Assembly: GCA_018657065.1 (NCBI GenBank)
Contig: JABHXU010000017.1
Span: 107,067-160,000 of the forward strand
DNA length: 52,934 bases
Origin: an archaeon
GTDB lineage: Archaea; Nanobdellota; Nanobdellia; Woesearchaeales; GW2011-AR15
Reading direction: 5' to 3'
The notes under the pieces are model-generated. The model had not been told where the DNA came from and searched no databases. It worked only from the letters and a program-made list of their open reading frames with translations. Both the position numbers and the translations under genes were made by a program. Positions 34,437 to 42,766 of this stretch are shown one piece after another (positions within the stretch are counted from its first letter, which is position 1; each line of letters starts with the position of its first letter).

Positions 34437-36133
34437 TTTATTACCTCCAATAATTCATTAACATTTGAAAGAACAAACTTAGCGCCTGCTTTGTTAAGAG
34501 CAAGTATTTTTTTTTTATCCTTAGCAATACCTATTGAGATTATTCTTGCATTATTTGCAGCTACAATATCATCTACTGAGTCACCAATATACACTGCATT
34601 TTTAGAGTTTAACTCATCTAATGATTTAACTAATCCTTCTGGATCAGGTTTTCCATTTTTTACATCATCAAGTGTATTTGTTGAAGCAAAAAATTCATTA
34701 ATTTTAAATTTTGAAAGAGTATAGTCTGTATCTTTCTTTGGTCTTCCTGTTACTATTCCTAACTTGTATTTTTTACTTAATGATTTTATGAGTTCTTCAT
34801 ATAAAATTAATTTTTCATCATCAATAGTTTCGTTAAATAGAATCTCATTAAATTCCTGAACAATGTCATTATATTCAATTTTGATACCTTTATCTTTAAG
34901 GATTGTTTGTGTGCAATCCCAATCATTGTTCATCCCTTTTTTTAGCTTGTAAGAATCAATTTCTTCTAAGGATGTTTCAGCTGAAAAATATTCTACTGTC
35001 TTGAGAATAGCCAATCTATATGAATTTGATACATCAATCAAAACACCATCCATATCAAATAGTAAAGTATCAATTCCTTTCAATAAGGATTTGATTTTGT
35101 ATTTTTTTAGAGAATCAATTAAATTTTCACATTGTTCTTTTGTTCCTACCGTAATTCTTAACGTGTTTTTTACATAAGAATTTCTATTTCTTACAAGAAT
35201 TCCATATTCTTTGATCCAATCATTTACCTTTTGATAATCTTTACCATAGTCTACTAAGAGAAAGTTTGCATCTCCTTTATAGAATTTGATATTCAATTTA
35301 TCAAGTTCATTGCACAAATAATCCTTATTTTGTTTAATTTCATTTACATAATTTTTAACAAATTCTCTGTCAGAAATAGCTGCTTTCAAGATTCTTGTAG
35401 CTAAACTTGTTATACTATATGGAGAATTTACTTTCTGTAAAATTGAGATTACTTCTTGATTTGCTATTAGATATCCAAGTCTTAATCCTCCAAGACCATA
35501 TGCTTTTGAAAATGATCTTAATATTATCAAATTCTTAAATTTATTAATTAGATCAATACATGTTTCTCCAGTAAAATCAAAATATGCCTCATCTAACAAT
35601 ACTATTGAATCTTTTGCTTTTTTTAGAATTTCAATGATATCTTCCTTTAGAATTGATGTCCCTGTTGGATTATTTGGATTAACCAAAACAATTATTTTTG
35701 TTTTTGAATCAATTTCATCTATTACTCTGTTTATAGGAAATGATAGATCTTTGTTGTAGTTAACTTTAACAATTTTAGCTCCTATTATTTCAGAGTAAAA
35801 CTTAAACATTGCAAATGTTGGGGAAGGTAAAACTATTTTTTCATCCTTATCAACAAAAGTGTTTAAGACAAGCATAATTCCTTCATCTCCAGCATTAGTT
35901 GGAAGTATACATTTAGGATCAATTTTGTTTAGATTTGCAATAAGTTTCCTTAATTCAGTATAATCTGGATACATTGATATTTCCTCATTGGTAACTGACT
36001 TCAATGCTTCCAATACTTTGGGTGAGCATCCCACTGTATTTTCATTAAAATCCAGTCTAACAAAATCAGACCTTTTGTTTAAAGGTGGATTGTAAGGTGC
36101 AAGTAATTCTACAGATTTTCTTGGTTTTATCAT
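34433..36133 (-). CDS. hisC: Histidinol-phosphate aminotransferase fused to a HAD phosphatase
   Basis: A 566-aa fusion. Residues 1 to about 345 are HisC (step 7), a PLP aminotransferase with RLDFNENTVG, PNNPTGT, LLDEAYFDF and the PLP lysine K210 in RSFSKAYGLGGLRLGY. Residues about 352-566 are a HAD hydrolase with motif I DMDGV (D360, D362), motif II VTGRP, motif III GKPDP and motif IV GDSVDD. No other histidinol-phosphate phosphatase (step 8) is in the operon, so the HAD part probably fills that role. It overlaps hisD by 4 bp as ATGA. Confidence 0.93.
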   Translation of the reverse strand: MIKPRKSVELLAPYNPPLNKRSDFVRLDFNENTVGCSPKVLEALKSVTNEEISMYPDYTELRKLIANLNKIDPKCILPTNAGDEGIMLVLNTFVDKDEKIVLPSPTFAMFKFYSEIIGAKIVKVNYNKDLSFPINRVIDEIDSKTKIIVLVNPNNPTGTSILKEDIIEILKKAKDSIVLLDEAYFDFTGETCIDLINKFKNLIILRSFSKAYGLGGLRLGYLIANQEVISILQKVNSPYSITSLATRILKAAISDREFVKNYVNEIKQNKDYLCNELDKLNIKFYKGDANFLLVDYGKDYQKVNDWIKEYGILVRNRNSYVKNTLRITVGTKEQCENLIDSLKKYKIKSLLKGIDTLLFDMDGVLIDVSNSYRLAILKTVEYFSAETSLEEIDSYKLKKGMNNDWDCTQTILKDKGIKIEYNDIVQEFNEILFNETIDDEKLILYEELIKSLSKKYKLGIVTGRPKKDTDYTLSKFKINEFFASTNTLDDVKNGKPDPEGLVKSLDELNSKNAVYIGDSVDDIVAANNARIISIGIAKDKKKILALNKAGAKFVLSNVNELLEVIK

Positions 36134-37431
36134 AGAGAATCACCTACTTCAAATCTTATATTCGAGGAATTTTTGTGTGCTGGCAGATTTTCCATATCTG
36201 CTAGGACTGATATTGTGCTGTTAAGTTTCTTAAGTCCTGATTTTGAAAGATTCTGAACTGTAATGAATTTAAGAAAATCAAATACGCTAAGTCCTCCTCT
36301 TATTTTTGAAAACATGCCTGTAGGTAATATGTGGTTAGTTCCTGAACAATAATCTCCAGCAGCTTCCACACTATATTCACCTAGAAAAACAGATCCTGCG
36401 TTGTCAATTTCTTTTAAAATTTCTTTTTCAAATCCCATTAACTCTAAGTGTTCTGGAGCAAATTGATTTGAAAACTTGATAGCTTCATCTAATGAATTAA
36501 CTAAAATTATACAACTAAATTTTTCAAAAGATTGTTTGATTATTTCTTTTGAAGATAACTTCTCTGTTTGTTTTTCTATTTCAGATTTGGTAGCATTAGC
36601 AAGCTCTATTGAGTTAGTCACCAAAATTGAACATGCTAATGGATCGTGTTCTGCCTGTGCTAGCATATCAGCAGCAATAAATTTTGGGTTTGAGTCTTCA
36701 TCTGCTATAATAAGAACCTCTGAAGGTCCAGCAAGCATGTCGATGCCTACAATACCATATAGCAATTTTTTGGCAGCTGTAACATAAATATTTCCCGGAC
36801 CAACAATTTTGTCAACCTTTGGAATAGATTTTGTTCCATAAGCCATAGCTGCTACTGCTTGAGCACCTCCTACTTTGATAATTTTAGTAACTCCAGCGAC
36901 ATCAGCAGCAACTAAAATTGCAGGATTAATTTTTCCATTTTTTTGTGGTGGTGTAGCTATGACAATTTCTTTTACACCTGCTACTTTTGCAGGTATAACC
37001 GACATCAATACAGTAGAGGGTAATGGATACCTACCTCCAGGTATGTAACATCCTATCTTTTCTATAGGTTTTATGATTACACCAATTTTAATTCCAGTTG
37101 AAGTTTCTTTAAACCATTGTTTTGGTTTTTGAAATCTTGCATAGTTTTTTATGTTCTTGGCAGCATTTTTTATTGCCAGTATCTCAGAAAATGATAATTT
37201 TGAATATGCTTGTTTAATCTCATTTTGTTTCACAATTATTTTTTTTTCACATAACAAAACATCATCAAACTTTTCAGTTAATTCAATTAATGCTCGATTT
37301 CCATTATTTTTTACATTATCAATTATTGCCTTAACTGAATTTTCGACATCCAAAATATTTCCTGAGGATCTATTCTTTATTCTAGCAATCTGATCCCTTT
37401 CCTCTTCTAATTTTAGTATTCTTACTTTCAT
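36130..37431 (-). CDS. hisD: Histidinol dehydrogenase
   Basis: A 433-aa NAD-dependent enzyme that oxidises histidinol to histidine (step 9). Signatures are CYIPGGRYPLPSTVLM, KVGGAQAVAAMAYGT, VGPGNIYVTAAK, AGPSEVLIIAD and the zinc/base region QAEHDPLA; FAPEHLEL and GSVFLGEYSVEAAGDY follow. ATG 37431 is preceded by GGTGAAAGAA; the GTG at 37440 lies inside that ribosome binding site. It follows hisG after 9 bases. Confidence 0.96.
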   Translation of the reverse strand: MKVRILKLEEERDQIARIKNRSSGNILDVENSVKAIIDNVKNNGNRALIELTEKFDDVLLCEKKIIVKQNEIKQAYSKLSFSEILAIKNAAKNIKNYARFQKPKQWFKETSTGIKIGVIIKPIEKIGCYIPGGRYPLPSTVLMSVIPAKVAGVKEIVIATPPQKNGKINPAILVAADVAGVTKIIKVGGAQAVAAMAYGTKSIPKVDKIVGPGNIYVTAAKKLLYGIVGIDMLAGPSEVLIIADEDSNPKFIAADMLAQAEHDPLACSILVTNSIELANATKSEIEKQTEKLSSKEIIKQSFEKFSCIILVNSLDEAIKFSNQFAPEHLELMGFEKEILKEIDNAGSVFLGEYSVEAAGDYCSGTNHILPTGMFSKIRGGLSVFDFLKFITVQNLSKSGLKKLNSTISVLADMENLPAHKNSSNIRFEVGDSL

Positions 37432-37440
37432 TTCTTTCAC

Positions 37441-38292
37441 CTAGGGAATCACTTTTTTTAGATCAAAAACAAGAATATCTGTTGCACCCTCTTTTTTTAG
37501 TAAAGGTATTAGATTTGGAATCTTATCTTTAGTAACAGCTATCTTAATTGCATATCCCTGTTCACCATAGAGTTTTGAAATTGTTGGTGATTTCATGCAA
37601 GGAAGTTTAGGTATTAGTGTATCTAATTTATCTTCAGAAACATTCATTTCAATTAAGACCCTATTTCTTGCTTCAAGAACACTTTGAAATAATGTTATTA
37701 GATTCTCAATTTTCTTTTTCTTCCAAGGATCATTTATTGCATCTTTGTTAGCAATTAGTCTTGTAGATGATTTCAAAACATCATCGTAGATCACTAGATT
37801 GTTCTCTTTTAGTGTTCTTCCTGTTGAGGTATTATCAATAATCATATCAGCATCTTCAGGAATAAAACTCTCTGTTGCTCCAAAGGATTTTATGAAAACA
37901 TAATTAAATCCTTTTTTATCTAGGTAGTCTCTGGAAATTTTTTCATATTCAGAAACTACTCTAATACTAGATTTGCTGGTCTTATCTATTTTAAGTTGTT
38001 TGGGAATGGCAGCTACAATCTTTACTGGATTAAAACTTAGATCCATAAGCTCTTCTACATCTGCATTTTGCTCTAGAACCCAATCATATCCAGTAAATGC
38101 AACATCTTGAGATCCAAGTTCTACAAGTTTTGGGATATTTTGTGGTTTAAGTATCTTTAATTGAATTTCTGGATCATTAACATTTGGCCGATAATTTCTA
38201 CCATTAGTAGAGATTTTAATCTCTGCATCTTTCAGCAGAGATTCGATCTCATTATACAACCTACCTTTAGGTAACGCTAGTTTAATCTTCAT
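37441..38292 (-). CDS. hisG: ATP phosphoribosyltransferase, long form
   Basis: A 283-aa enzyme that condenses ATP and PRPP in the first committed step. KLALPKGRLYNEIESLL opens the protein, and the PRPP-binding stretch is DADMIIDNTSTGRTL. The last 75 residues (SKLYGEQGYAIKIAVTK, then LLKKEGATDILVF) form the ACT-like regulatory domain of the long form, which permits feedback inhibition by histidine without HisZ. ATG 38292 has GGTGAT as ribosome binding site inside the hisS end. The two genes overlap by 11 bp. Confidence 0.96.
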   Translation of the reverse strand: MKIKLALPKGRLYNEIESLLKDAEIKISTNGRNYRPNVNDPEIQLKILKPQNIPKLVELGSQDVAFTGYDWVLEQNADVEELMDLSFNPVKIVAAIPKQLKIDKTSKSSIRVVSEYEKISRDYLDKKGFNYVFIKSFGATESFIPEDADMIIDNTSTGRTLKENNLVIYDDVLKSSTRLIANKDAINDPWKKKKIENLITLFQSVLEARNRVLIEMNVSEDKLDTLIPKLPCMKSPTISKLYGEQGYAIKIAVTKDKIPNLIPLLKKEGATDILVFDLKKVIP

Positions 38293-39583
38293 CGCTATCA
38301 CCATTAAGAATTTTAAGAGCTTCTGAAAGAGTAACTAGATTTTCGTCACCTGAATTCATATCTCTTAATTTTATTTTATTTTGCTTGACTTCATCCTCTC
38401 CAATAAAAACAACATAAGGAATGTTCATTTTATTGGCAAAATCTAAATTCTTACTTAGGTTTCTACCAATTAGATCTAAATCAGATTTTATTCCTGAATT
38501 CCTTAGATCCTCAACAATTTGAACTGCTCTTTGTTTTGTATCTCCAATTGGAATCACATAGACGTCAGTAACACTTTCTTTTGTGTTAAATCCTCTAAGT
38601 TTAAGCTCTTCTGTTATGGGTTCAAGGCCAAATGCAACTCCTGTAGCTGGCACAATTTCTTTTGTTCCAAGATAATTTCCAATCATCTTGTCCCATCTTC
38701 CACCTCCAGCAAATGAAGAGGTAATTTCAGAACCTTTTAGAAATACCTCAAATATTGGACCAGTATAATATGCAAGTCCTCTTGCTAATGCAGGATTAAA
38801 TTCAAATGAGACATTGAATTTATTAAGCCATTCAAAGAGTTCAGTGATTTCAATAATTCCTTCTGTATCTCCAAGTTTTTCTTGTAAGAGTTTTAATTTT
38901 TCACTATTTGAACCTTCCACAGATATAAGTTCAATAACTTTTTTTATCTGATCACCTGATACACCCTTAGAGTTAAGTTCATCTGCAATTCCTTTTGGAC
39001 CTACCTTTTTCAGTTTGTCAATTGAGATTAATGTTGCTTCTCTTAATTCTTCATTAATTCCTGCGAATGACAATATATCATTGAGTAGTTTTCTATCATT
39101 TACTTCAATAGTTACATCCATGTCAAGTTCTTTGAATCCTCTCTTTAGTACTGCAATAATTTCAGCATCTGCAATAATACCATTACAACCTACAATATCT
39201 ACATCACATTGCCAAAATTCTCTGTATCTTCCGAGACGTATCGGACCATCTCTATATACTCTACCAATTTGATATCTTTTAAATGGCATACGAGTATTTT
39301 GATTCATTCCAATGTATCTCGCAAGAGGAAAAGTTAATTCATATCTTAGACCAAGTTTTCTATTTCCTTGATCATTGAAAGTAAATACTTCCTTCATAGC
39401 ATCTGATTCTTCCCCTGCTGTAAATTTAGCAGCTAAGACATCATATCTCTCGATAATTGGTGTCGCTAATGGTGAAAACCCATATAGCTCAAATACCTTA
39501 CTTAATTTGCTCATTACATATTTTCTGAGCATTTGTTCTTTGGGACTAAAATCCCTTGTTCCTTTTGCACGTTCTAGTTTCAT
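38282..39583 (-). CDS. hisS: Histidyl-tRNA synthetase
   Basis: A 433-aa class II synthetase. Motif 1 region RAKGTRDFSPKEQMLR, motif 2 FKRYQIGRVYRDGPI with RYREFWQCDVD, the histidine-binding element ARGLAYYTGPIFEVF and motif 3 TGVAFGLEP are all present. The C-terminal anticodon-binding domain is complete (DVYVIPIGD, IPYVVFIGEDE), so this is a charging enzyme rather than a HisZ paralogue, which would lack it. It is the first gene of the his operon, with GAGGTAA as ribosome binding site and a TATA-like AATATAAATATAC at about 39602-39614. tRNA-His lies 98 bp upstream. Confidence 0.95.
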   Translation of the reverse strand: MKLERAKGTRDFSPKEQMLRKYVMSKLSKVFELYGFSPLATPIIERYDVLAAKFTAGEESDAMKEVFTFNDQGNRKLGLRYELTFPLARYIGMNQNTRMPFKRYQIGRVYRDGPIRLGRYREFWQCDVDIVGCNGIIADAEIIAVLKRGFKELDMDVTIEVNDRKLLNDILSFAGINEELREATLISIDKLKKVGPKGIADELNSKGVSGDQIKKVIELISVEGSNSEKLKLLQEKLGDTEGIIEITELFEWLNKFNVSFEFNPALARGLAYYTGPIFEVFLKGSEITSSFAGGGRWDKMIGNYLGTKEIVPATGVAFGLEPITEELKLRGFNTKESVTDVYVIPIGDTKQRAVQIVEDLRNSGIKSDLDLIGRNLSKNLDFANKMNIPYVVFIGEDEVKQNKIKLRDMNSGDENLVTLSEALKILNGDSDED

Positions 39584-39681
39584 TTCTATTACCTCGTTTA
39601 GTATATTTATATTGAAAATTTAAAGATAAAATTGGGTTGATGAGAATTAAATCAATGATGATGAAATATAGTAAGAAGAAG

Positions 39682-39753
39682 GGCAATAGGCGGGAATCGA
39701 ACTCGCGACATAGGATCCACAATCCTATATTTTACCACTAAACTACTATTGCC
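39682..39753 (-). tRNA. tRNA-His (anticodon GTG), G-1 encoded
   Basis: On the minus strand G-1 then GCAATAG pairs perfectly with CTATTGC, and G-1 faces discriminator C73. The anticodon arm is TAGGA-TTGTGGA-TCCTA with anticodon GTG. The T arm GCGAG-TTCGATT-CCCGC has one A-C mismatch. No CCA and no intron are encoded. It lies on the same strand as and just upstream of hisS. Confidence 0.95.
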
Positions 39754-39823
39754 ATAAAGACTATAGAATAGACTATTATCAAGAATGAAATTTTTTATTT
39801 TGAAAAGAATATTAGATTTAGAA

Positions 39824-39871
39824 CTACCGACAATGAATACAACCAGCACTCACCTGTGCCTGATCCTCCAT
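39824..39871 (-). other. GC-richer patch upstream of tRNA-His: tiny ORF, RNA or tRNA remnant
   Basis: In an AT-rich region this stretch stands out. It contains ATG to TAG for MEDQAQVSAGCIHCR (15 aa), and a small hairpin GCAC-AGGTGA-GTGC. The bases just after it resemble a degraded tRNA T arm (GGTAG-TTCTAAA-TCTA). I cannot decide between a leader peptide, a small RNA and a tRNA fragment left by integration. The rest of 39754-40147 holds only the inverted repeat listed next. Confidence 0.3.
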
Positions 39872-40008
39872 AAAAACTGATAGTTTTGATTTCATAACAA
39901 ATAGAAATGTTAATCAAGTATATAAATATTGTGGTTGTAACTACATACGAGTGAATACATATATTGTTTCTCATATGAAAAAGCTTTCTCTTTCAATAAA
40001 AAGTAAGA

Positions 40009-40115
40009 TTTTCCCTCGGGAAATTAAGTAAATTAATACATTTTCTAACTATAAAATTTACCTTAATTTTACCAATAAATGTACTTTTTAGCACCTATAT
40101 TCCCGAGGGGAAAAA
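40009..40115. repeat. Nested inverted repeat with GC-rich ends downstream of the integrase operon
   Basis: TTTTCCCTCGGGAA (40009-40022) is mirrored by TTCCCGAGGGGAAAA (40100-40114) with one extra base. Inside, AAATTAAGTAAATT is mirrored by AATTTACCTTAATTT with one base difference. Such two-level symmetry could be an integrase arm-binding site, an origin or a terminator for the minus-strand operon ending at 40148. Confidence 0.5.
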
Positions 40116-40147
40116 TTTGTAATAAATTTCAAAAAATATACAAAAAG

Positions 40148-40576
40148 TCACCAAGGATCATTATATGTACCGCCAAGAAATTTAGGTATATTTTGTCTAA
40201 GAATCCTAATAACAGTGTTTTTTGTCATTTCTTTATCCGACTTTTTTAGTTTTTCATTCCAACCTGAATCTTCAAGTACACATCTTACTAAAGCATATCC
40301 AAATTTTACTTCCAGTTTGTGGATCTCTTTTTCAATATCTGAAAAAATTACTTCAAGTTCCCTTAAATCTGTGACAGCATCATGCCTATAGTCATTCCAT
40401 CTCAAACAATTTCTAATAATTGAATGAAATTTACTGTATTTTGTATATTCAATATTTAAGAAAAGCATTACATTTTCTCTTGTGTATAGTACTTCTAATT
40501 CCTTTAATTTATGTTTTATTTGTTCTATCACACCATTTTTTATTACGTCTTTTATTTCTTCCATTGTTTCTAACAT
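40148..40576 (-). CDS. Small helical protein co-transcribed with the integrase, 142 aa
   Basis: A helical, charged protein with no recognised family (IKHKLKELEVLYTRENVM, then RELEVIFSDIEKEIHKLEVK). The ATG lies next to the integrase stop and its ribosome binding site GGAGG is in the last integrase codons, so the two are coupled. An excision or directionality factor, or an integrase partner, is plausible from position only. Confidence 0.55.
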   Translation of the reverse strand: MLETMEEIKDVIKNGVIEQIKHKLKELEVLYTRENVMLFLNIEYTKYSKFHSIIRNCLRWNDYRHDAVTDLRELEVIFSDIEKEIHKLEVKFGYALVRCVLEDSGWNEKLKKSDKEMTKNTVIRILRQNIPKFLGGTYNDPW

Positions 40577-40578
40577 TT

Positions 40579-41883
40579 TTATTCCTCCTTACGATTCACT
40601 CTCTTTTTTAAAAATTCTTTAACAAGTTCTTTGAACTCATTATCAGAAAATAGTTCATTCATTAGTTCATCAGTTTCACTAATAGTCTTTCTGTGCTTTG
40701 TAAATTCCTTGATATCTAATGGATATCCGCAATCACAATAAGTTGCAGTTGCAGAATTCTTATGACCACAATTATCACATTTTTTAATATTAAGGATTTT
40801 ATCTTCAGCTTCATTCTTTTTTTCCTCAGCTTCATCAAAAATCCCTAATTCTTTTACATATTTTTTATTCACTTCCTGTTGAGCAAAATGGACATAGCGG
40901 TTTGGCATATAAGAAGTAGCAGTCCAACCAAACCATAGCCTAAGTTCCCGCTCTGTCCATTTTTTGACAAAAGAAAGATAAGTAGCTCTTGTATGTCGAA
41001 ATAGATGAGGATAAACTCTCTTACTGATATTTGCTCTTTTGCTTGCTTTTTTTATGACACTATTTATGCCATGTGCCAATAGTCTTCTTCCCCATTCATT
41101 GTTCTTAACTGAGATAAATAATGGAGCATCAGTATCAAATCTATAGGGGTGTGTTTTAAGCAGTTCCCTTAAGTAAGGCATTGTTTCAACTAAAGGTAGA
41201 GTCCTCTCTCCTGTTTTTCCTCTAACAGTAACTAAGAAATGTGTATCTTTATCTTCCAAATCTTTAATATTAATGAAAGACACTTCACTTCTACGACATC
41301 CAAGTTCATATATCGTCATTATGATTGTTTTATCTCTAATTCCAGTATCTACAATTGCGTTGTAATCACAATTCAAATCTAACTTATAGATTTCAGAACA
41401 ACATGCTGCAACCATGTTCCTAACATCCATTTTGGATAACAAATCCTCTTTTCTTAGTTTATTATCTTCCATTGGTTTGATGACAATATGCTCAACAACT
41501 TCTGGTCTTTCAAACCATTCAAAGAATCTTTTAATAATGTCTTTACGAGTATTTACTGTATTAAACTTACAATTCCTCACTTGTCCTGCAATATAGTTAT
41601 TAAGATCCTTAATTGTAATCAAAGAATAAGGCTTGCCAATATCTTTACTGAATAAAGCAAGGTTAGATATTTGATTTCTAATTGAATGAGGGCTTTTTGA
41701 TTTTCCTTGTGCAATGATATGGTTAAAATAATCCTTCAACACTATTTGCTGTTCATATGTACAATATTTCTTAGTCAAATAACTATTTTCAACCTTATCT
41801 AATATTGCTCTTTTCTTATACTCATTTTCATTGATTGATTTGAGCTTACGTTCATTTTCTGATAGGTATTTTGTTTTAACCAT
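40579..41883 (-). CDS. Tyrosine integrase with C-terminal zinc ribbon
   Basis: A 434-aa integrase. The N-terminal core-binding (SAM-like) part lies at about 40-125. The catalytic domain has R197 in LGCRRSEV, K223 in RGKTGERTLP, H293-x2-R296 in HLFRHTRA and the nucleophile Y330 in NRYVHF; W replaces the last His, as in many family members. An additional zinc ribbon (C369-x2-C372…C383-x-C385) follows, then a charged tail. All catalytic residues are present, so it should be active. ATG follows AGGTGAATTAA. It marks the right end of the island, close to the edge repeat at 41970. Confidence 0.92.
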   Translation of the reverse strand: MVKTKYLSENERKLKSINENEYKKRAILDKVENSYLTKKYCTYEQQIVLKDYFNHIIAQGKSKSPHSIRNQISNLALFSKDIGKPYSLITIKDLNNYIAGQVRNCKFNTVNTRKDIIKRFFEWFERPEVVEHIVIKPMEDNKLRKEDLLSKMDVRNMVAACCSEIYKLDLNCDYNAIVDTGIRDKTIIMTIYELGCRRSEVSFINIKDLEDKDTHFLVTVRGKTGERTLPLVETMPYLRELLKTHPYRFDTDAPLFISVKNNEWGRRLLAHGINSVIKKASKRANISKRVYPHLFRHTRATYLSFVKKWTERELRLWFGWTATSYMPNRYVHFAQQEVNKKYVKELGIFDEAEEKKNEAEDKILNIKKCDNCGHKNSATATYCDCGYPLDIKEFTKHRKTISETDELMNELFSDNEFKELVKEFLKKRVNRKEE

Positions 41884-41969
41884 TTAATTCACCTTCAGAA
41901 AGTATTTCGTTAAAATAAGGAATCTGGTACCGTGAATATAAAACTGAAAAAATAGCCCAAAAACCCTGA

Positions 41970-41994
41970 TTAAATATTGTTTATCCCCTATATT
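41970..41994 (-). repeat. Island-edge repeat, right copy
   Basis: On the minus strand AATATAGGGG, five bases ATAAA, then CAATATTTAA, matching 23459-23483 at all but a few positions, in inverted orientation. It overlaps the upstream side of the TATA box TATTTAAATATA of the gene at 42024, so a promoter element is the main alternative. Confidence 0.5.
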
Positions 41995-42023
41995 TAAATA
42001 TAAAATATTGTTAGCTTTGAGTT

Positions 42024-42716
42024 ATGAACGATTTTTGGAAGTTATTATCAGCATTTAAAGTATATGAAAATGAGGCATTGGACGGATATTTAGTTGATCC
42101 TCAAGAAGCTGTTCTTGATGAATTAACAAAATGTGTCAAATCACTTAAAATATTTGAACATACACCTGCAGAAGCAGTATATTTAGATGCTATGCTTGAT
42201 TTATATTCTAATCCGAAGAGATTAAATGAAGGTTATCTTATTGAAGGAAATGAAATGTTTGATTTTATATATACTCATGTAAGTTCTATGCAAGATGCAG
42301 TAAGTGGTCTTGAAGCAGATACAGAAATTTTAGCAGCAGATACAAAGATGGGTGAATTACCTGAAACAGTTTTTGTAGAAGCAATGTTGGGTGGATCAGT
42401 TCTTGAAAGTGAAAGTATTTACGCATCTCGAGAAGAAGGATTAACATTTTATGAACTTAGAGAAGAAGCATTTCGAAATACAAATATTGATGTTTTTGGT
42501 TGGCAACCAAATATTGTTAATCCAATAATTAGAGCAGGTTCTGGAAAGAAAAAGGAATACTGGCATTCTAATATAAGTGGACTTTTGAATTTTGTAACTG
42601 AACCTTTACCAACAATAGGAAGAGACCCTTATCAGGCATTAATGTCAATAAGAAATATTGGAGATGAAAAAGCAACAACTGTTGTTGATACTTTGGAACA
42701 ATATGGTCTATTGTAA
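42024..42716 (+). CDS. Hypothetical protein with C-terminal helix-hairpin-helix-like end, 230 aa
   Basis: An acidic, mostly helical protein. The C-terminus (YQALMSIRNIGDEKATTVVDTLEQYG) looks like a helix-hairpin-helix, a DNA- or RNA-binding motif. The rest has no recognised family. The start ATG follows TATA TATTTAAATATA by about 27 bases. It lies immediately outside the island and next to L21e/Rpo4, and may be a lineage-specific core gene. Confidence 0.6.
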   Translation: MNDFWKLLSAFKVYENEALDGYLVDPQEAVLDELTKCVKSLKIFEHTPAEAVYLDAMLDLYSNPKRLNEGYLIEGNEMFDFIYTHVSSMQDAVSGLEADTEILAADTKMGELPETVFVEAMLGGSVLESESIYASREEGLTFYELREEAFRNTNIDVFGWQPNIVNPIIRAGSGKKKEYWHSNISGLLNFVTEPLPTIGRDPYQALMSIRNIGDEKATTVVDTLEQYGLL

Positions 42717-42766
42717 AGCTAATTTTATCATAATCTTTATAAACAACACCTTTTTTCTCTGCTGTT

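Noticed and set aside
39682-39753. tRNA-His lacking an encoded G-1
   Set aside because: With the 7-bp acceptor stem placed correctly (GCAATAG/CTATTGC), the preceding G is G-1 and faces C73, so it is encoded.
39682-39753. tRNA-His as the integration site, with a repeated tRNA 3' end at the other island border
   Set aside because: I found no second copy of the tRNA 3' sequence near 23.4, 30.0-30.7 or 42.0 kb. The only edge similarity is the inverted 25-bp repeat.
39652-39849. A 65-codon minus-strand frame starting GTG upstream of hisS
   Set aside because: It runs straight through the tRNA-His gene, has no ribosome binding site and no plausible protein.
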